Below are positions 5,962 to 8,351 of a DNA stretch of 8,351 nt, piece by piece (within the stretch, counting starts at the first letter, position 1; the number at the start of each line of letters is the position of its first letter). The translations under genes and the position numbers were made by a program. A model generated the notes under the pieces. The model saw nothing but the letters and a program-made list of their open reading frames with translations, had not been told where the DNA came from and did no database searches. Origin of the DNA: an uncultured Collinsella sp. (GTDB lineage: Bacteria; Actinomycetota; Coriobacteriia; Coriobacteriales; Coriobacteriaceae); NCBI GenBank assembly GCA_938045085.1, contig CALINZ010000297.1, positions 1-8,351 of the forward strand, written 5' to 3'.

Positions 5962-7740
5962 ATGGACGCCATCGTAAAGATGCTCGAAAAGCATCAACCG
6001 TTCTTTGAGAAGATCTCGAGGAACGTCTACCTCCAGGCCATTAAGGACGGATTCCTTGGGTGCATGCCCATCGTCCTCACCTCTTCGATCTTTCTGTTGA
6101 TCGCCACCCTTCCTGGCGTAGTTGGCATCACGCTGCCCCAGCCGCTCATCGACTGGTGCAACAAGCTGTACAACTTCACCATGGGCGTCATGGGCATCAT
6201 GGTTGCCGGCACCACTGCCAAGAACTTCACGGCGTCCATGAACCGTCGCATGCCCGCCGGCAAGGTGCTCAACGACGGCTCCACCATGGTTGCCGCCCAG
6301 TGCAGCATGCTGCTGCTCGCTGTTACGCAGTTCACCACCAAGTTCAACGGCTCCGAGCTTTCGGTCTTCGATTGCACCAGCATGGGCACGCGTGGTCTGT
6401 TCTCGGCCTATATCGCCGCGTTCATTACCGTGTGGGTCTACAAATTCTGCGTCTCGCGCGATCTGACCATTAAGCTGCCCAAGGAGGTCCCGGGCGCCAT
6501 CGCTCAGAACTTCCGCGACATCATCCCCTTTGGCGGCGCCGTCATCATCTGCGGCATCATCGATGTCGTCGTGCGCAACCTCATGGGTGTTCCGTTCTCC
6601 GAGCTGCTCATCAAGCTGCTCTCCCCGCTCTTTACCGCTGCAGAAACCTATCCTGGCCTTATCCTTATCCAGGCAGCCACCGCGTTCTTCTGGTTCATCG
6701 GCGTCCACGGTCCCTCGATCGTCCAGCCGGGCATCAACCCCATCCGTCTTGCCAACCAGGCCGAGAACCTGCAGGTTCTGCTGGCCGGTGGTCACCCCGC
6801 CCACTCCCTCACCTTTAACATGTCGCTCGTAGGTGAGTTCGGCGGCACCGGCGCCACGTTCATCGTGCCGCTTCTGCTGATTCTCTTTATGAAGTCCAAG
6901 CAGCTCAAAGCCGTCGGTAAGGCCTCGATTGTTCCTGTTGCCTTCGCCGTCAACGAACCGCTGCTCTTTGGCGCGCCGATGATCCTTAACCCCTACATGC
7001 TCATCCCCTTTGTTGCCGCCGGCTGCGTCAACGTGAGTGTTGCCAAATTCTTTATCGATAACGTGGGCATGAACGGCTTCTCCTTCGTGGTGCCTTGGGC
7101 TACCCCTGCCCCCATCGGCATCTTCATCACCACAAACTTCCAGCTTATCGCCCTGGTGTTTGTCGCGATTATCATCTTGCTGGACGCCATCATCTACCTG
7201 CCGTTCTTGAAGGCATACGATAAGCTGCTCTGCGACCAGGAGGCCGAGCGCGCCGCCGAGCTGGGTCTCGAGTCCGATGGTGCTGCCACCATCGCCGCCA
7301 ACGCCCCTGCGCCCGCTGTCGAGCAGGCTACCGCTTCCGTCGAGCCGACCGCCGCTGCCGCCGACAGCGAGCCTGTCGCCGATCAGCCCGAGCCCGCAGC
7401 CAACGCATCCGCTAAGAAGGATGTCGACGGTCTGAAAGTCCTCGTCCTGTGCGCCGGCGCCGGCACCTCTGCCATGCTTGCCAACGCCATCAAGGAAGGT
7501 GCTGCGCAGACCGGAGAGAACATCGCTTCCTCCGCAGGCGCCTATGGCCAGCACACTGCCATCATGGATCAGTACGACGTCATCGTGCTCGCCCCGCAGG
7601 TTCGTAGCTACTACAACGACATGAAGGCCGACACCGATCGTCTGGGCATTAAGCTGCTCGCTCCCCGCGGTAAGGAATATATCGACCTTACCCGCGACCC
7701 CGCTGGCGCCATCAAGTGGCTCCGCGAGAACCTCGACTAG
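5962..7740 (+). CDS. lacE: PTS lactose-type permease, fused EIIC-EIIB (second LacE-like paralogue)
   Basis: This 592-residue membrane permease is of the same type as the one at 2578-4338, with the same domain order. EIIC spans about 1-425, with His249 in GVHGPS and Glu332 in VNEPLLF. An Ala/Pro-rich linker of about 60 residues (428-488) follows. EIIB (about 490-592) has phospho-acceptor Cys497 in VLVLCAGAGTSAMLANAI. N-termini (QAIKDGF, MPIVLTSSIFLLIATLPGVVG), the IKLPKEVPGAIAQNFRDI stretch and the B domains match the paralogue closely. The linkers and the segment after His249 (IVQPGINPIRLAN versus VVKPALNAALFGN) differ, which may reflect a different sugar preference. AAAGGAG lies four bases before the ATG. 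It is first in its operon and followed 75 bases later by lacG-2. It also depends on an EIIA not encoded here. Lactose is the default substrate by resemblance; other beta-galactosides are possible. Confidence 0.92.
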   Translation: MDAIVKMLEKHQPFFEKISRNVYLQAIKDGFLGCMPIVLTSSIFLLIATLPGVVGITLPQPLIDWCNKLYNFTMGVMGIMVAGTTAKNFTASMNRRMPAGKVLNDGSTMVAAQCSMLLLAVTQFTTKFNGSELSVFDCTSMGTRGLFSAYIAAFITVWVYKFCVSRDLTIKLPKEVPGAIAQNFRDIIPFGGAVIICGIIDVVVRNLMGVPFSELLIKLLSPLFTAAETYPGLILIQAATAFFWFIGVHGPSIVQPGINPIRLANQAENLQVLLAGGHPAHSLTFNMSLVGEFGGTGATFIVPLLLILFMKSKQLKAVGKASIVPVAFAVNEPLLFGAPMILNPYMLIPFVAAGCVNVSVAKFFIDNVGMNGFSFVVPWATPAPIGIFITTNFQLIALVFVAIIILLDAIIYLPFLKAYDKLLCDQEAERAAELGLESDGAATIAANAPAPAVEQATASVEPTAAAADSEPVADQPEPAANASAKKDVDGLKVLVLCAGAGTSAMLANAIKEGAAQTGENIASSAGAYGQHTAIMDQYDVIVLAPQVRSYYNDMKADTDRLGIKLLAPRGKEYIDLTRDPAGAIKWLRENLD

Positions 7741-7754
7741 TTCCTCCCTCTGTT

Positions 7755-7781
7755 GGTGCCCGGATCCCCAGTTCGGGCACC
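7755..7781 (+). other. Intercistronic hairpin between lacE-2 and lacG-2
   Basis: GGTGCCCGGA (7755-7764) pairs with TTCGGGCACC (7772-7781) over ten positions with one G-T wobble and a 7-base loop, starting 14 bases after the lacE-2 stop. The following TCTCCCTATT is not a good T tract, and lacG-2 begins 34 bases later with its own ribosome binding site. A weak or partial terminator, or a 3'-end stabiliser, is more likely than a full stop. It is the positional counterpart of the stem at 2423-2469 but has a different sequence. Confidence 0.55.
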
Positions 7782-7815
7782 TCTCCCTATTCGTATCCCA
7801 CAGAAAGGATGACTC

Positions 7816-8351
7816 ATGACCAACCCCATGCAGTTCCCCGACGGCTTTGTGTTTGGCGGCGCCACCGCTGCTTACCAGGTTGAGGGCGAGACCCGTACGC
7901 ACGGCAAGGGCAAAGTGCCCTGGGACGATTTCCTGGCTGCTCAGGGTCGCTTCTCCCCCGACCCCGCAAGCGATTTCTACAACAAGTACCCGGTCGATAT
8001 CGACCTGTGCCAGCGCTTCGGCATCAACGGTATCCGTGTCTCCATCGCTTGGAGCCGCATCTTCCCCAATGGCACCGGCGAGATTAACCCCGAGGGCGTC
8101 GCTTTCTATCACGAGCTTTTCGCCACCTGCAACAAAGCTGGCGTTATCCCCTATGTCACGCTCGATCACTTCGATACGCCCGAGGCCTTTTACCAGAACG
8201 GCGGCGAGGGTTTCCTAACGCGCACGACGATCGACGCCTTTGTCGAGTATGCCAAGTTCTGCTTTGCCGAGTTCACCGAGGTCAAGCACTGGTTTACCTT
8301 TAACGAGATTCCCGCGACCGCCGAGGGCAGCTTTATCGTCGGCAACTGGCC
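7816..8351 (+). CDS. lacG: 6-phospho-beta-galactosidase, GH1 family (second LacG-like paralogue), C-terminus cut by window edge
   Basis: The first 178 codons of a GH1 phospho-glycosidase are visible. It opens with FPDGFVFGGATAAYQVEG, followed by ASDFYNKYPVDIDL, GIRVSIAWSRIFPNG and LDHFDTPEAF, and includes the acid/base Glu164 in HWFTFNEI. These features match LacG, and the acid/base motif here is the usual TFNEI, whereas lacG-1 has TINEL. The nucleophile and the phosphate-binding Ser/Lys/Tyr motif lie beyond the edge, so activity cannot be fully checked. AAAGGA lies about six bases before the ATG. It is second in the module 2 operon, downstream of lacE-2, the reverse of the order in module 1. 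It presumably hydrolyses the phosphosugar delivered by lacE-2. Confidence 0.9.
   Translation, partial: MTNPMQFPDGFVFGGATAAYQVEGETRTHGKGKVPWDDFLAAQGRFSPDPASDFYNKYPVDIDLCQRFGINGIRVSIAWSRIFPNGTGEINPEGVAFYHELFATCNKAGVIPYVTLDHFDTPEAFYQNGGEGFLTRTTIDAFVEYAKFCFAEFTEVKHWFTFNEIPATAEGSFIVGNW

Noticed and set aside
5872..8169. Very long open frame on the minus strand across lacE-2 and the start of lacG-2
   Set aside because: It spans two convincing plus-strand genes and the promoter region, has the same low-information composition and no recognisable domain. It is a shadow of the coding strand.

Overview
The window carries two neighbouring, paralogous gene sets for PTS uptake and cleavage of a beta-galactoside, most likely lactose. 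The protein families (LacG-like GH1 6-phospho-beta-galactosidase, LacE-like EIICB with the B domain fused at the C terminus, LacI-type repressors), the GC-rich third codon positions and the strong GAGG/AAGGAG ribosome binding sites suggest a high-GC gut actinobacterium of the Coriobacteriia, such as Collinsella. That placement is a judgement from protein resemblance and base composition, not a database result.

Layout. Module 1: a leftward LacI-type repressor (1-617, cut by the left edge) is divergent from rightward lacG-1 (953-2401) and lacE-1 (2578-4338), with a strong intrinsic terminator at 4371-4414. Between the modules (4434-4652) are three tandem hairpin repeats with a period of about 80 bp. 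Module 2: a leftward LacI-type repressor (4676-5686) is divergent from rightward lacE-2 (5962-7740) and lacG-2 (7816 to the right edge, partial). The gene order after the repressor is swapped: lacG-lacE in module 1, lacE-lacG in module 2.

How the genes work together (family knowledge). EIICB imports the sugar and phosphorylates it at C6 of the galactosyl unit, using phosphate passed from HPr through an EIIA protein. LacG then hydrolyses the phosphorylated disaccharide to glucose and galactose-6-phosphate. No EIIA (LacF) and no tagatose-6-phosphate genes (LacABCD) lie inside the window, so both must be supplied from elsewhere.

Regulation is the most informative part. Each divergent region holds tandem CG-centred operator-like sites in two classes. 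One class (RACCGYTYACC, two copies 21 bp apart) is shared by both regions. The other is module-specific: AACGTGCTCATT-type sites in module 1 and AACGTTGTCATT-type sites in module 2, including a perfect 24-bp palindrome. The module-specific sites differ at two adjacent positions per half-site, and the two repressors differ at the two recognition-helix residues known to set operator choice in E. coli LacI (Arg-Gln versus Leu-Lys). This looks like a duplicated control circuit whose repressor-operator pairs have separated. Nothing in the window requires a wholly new class of system.
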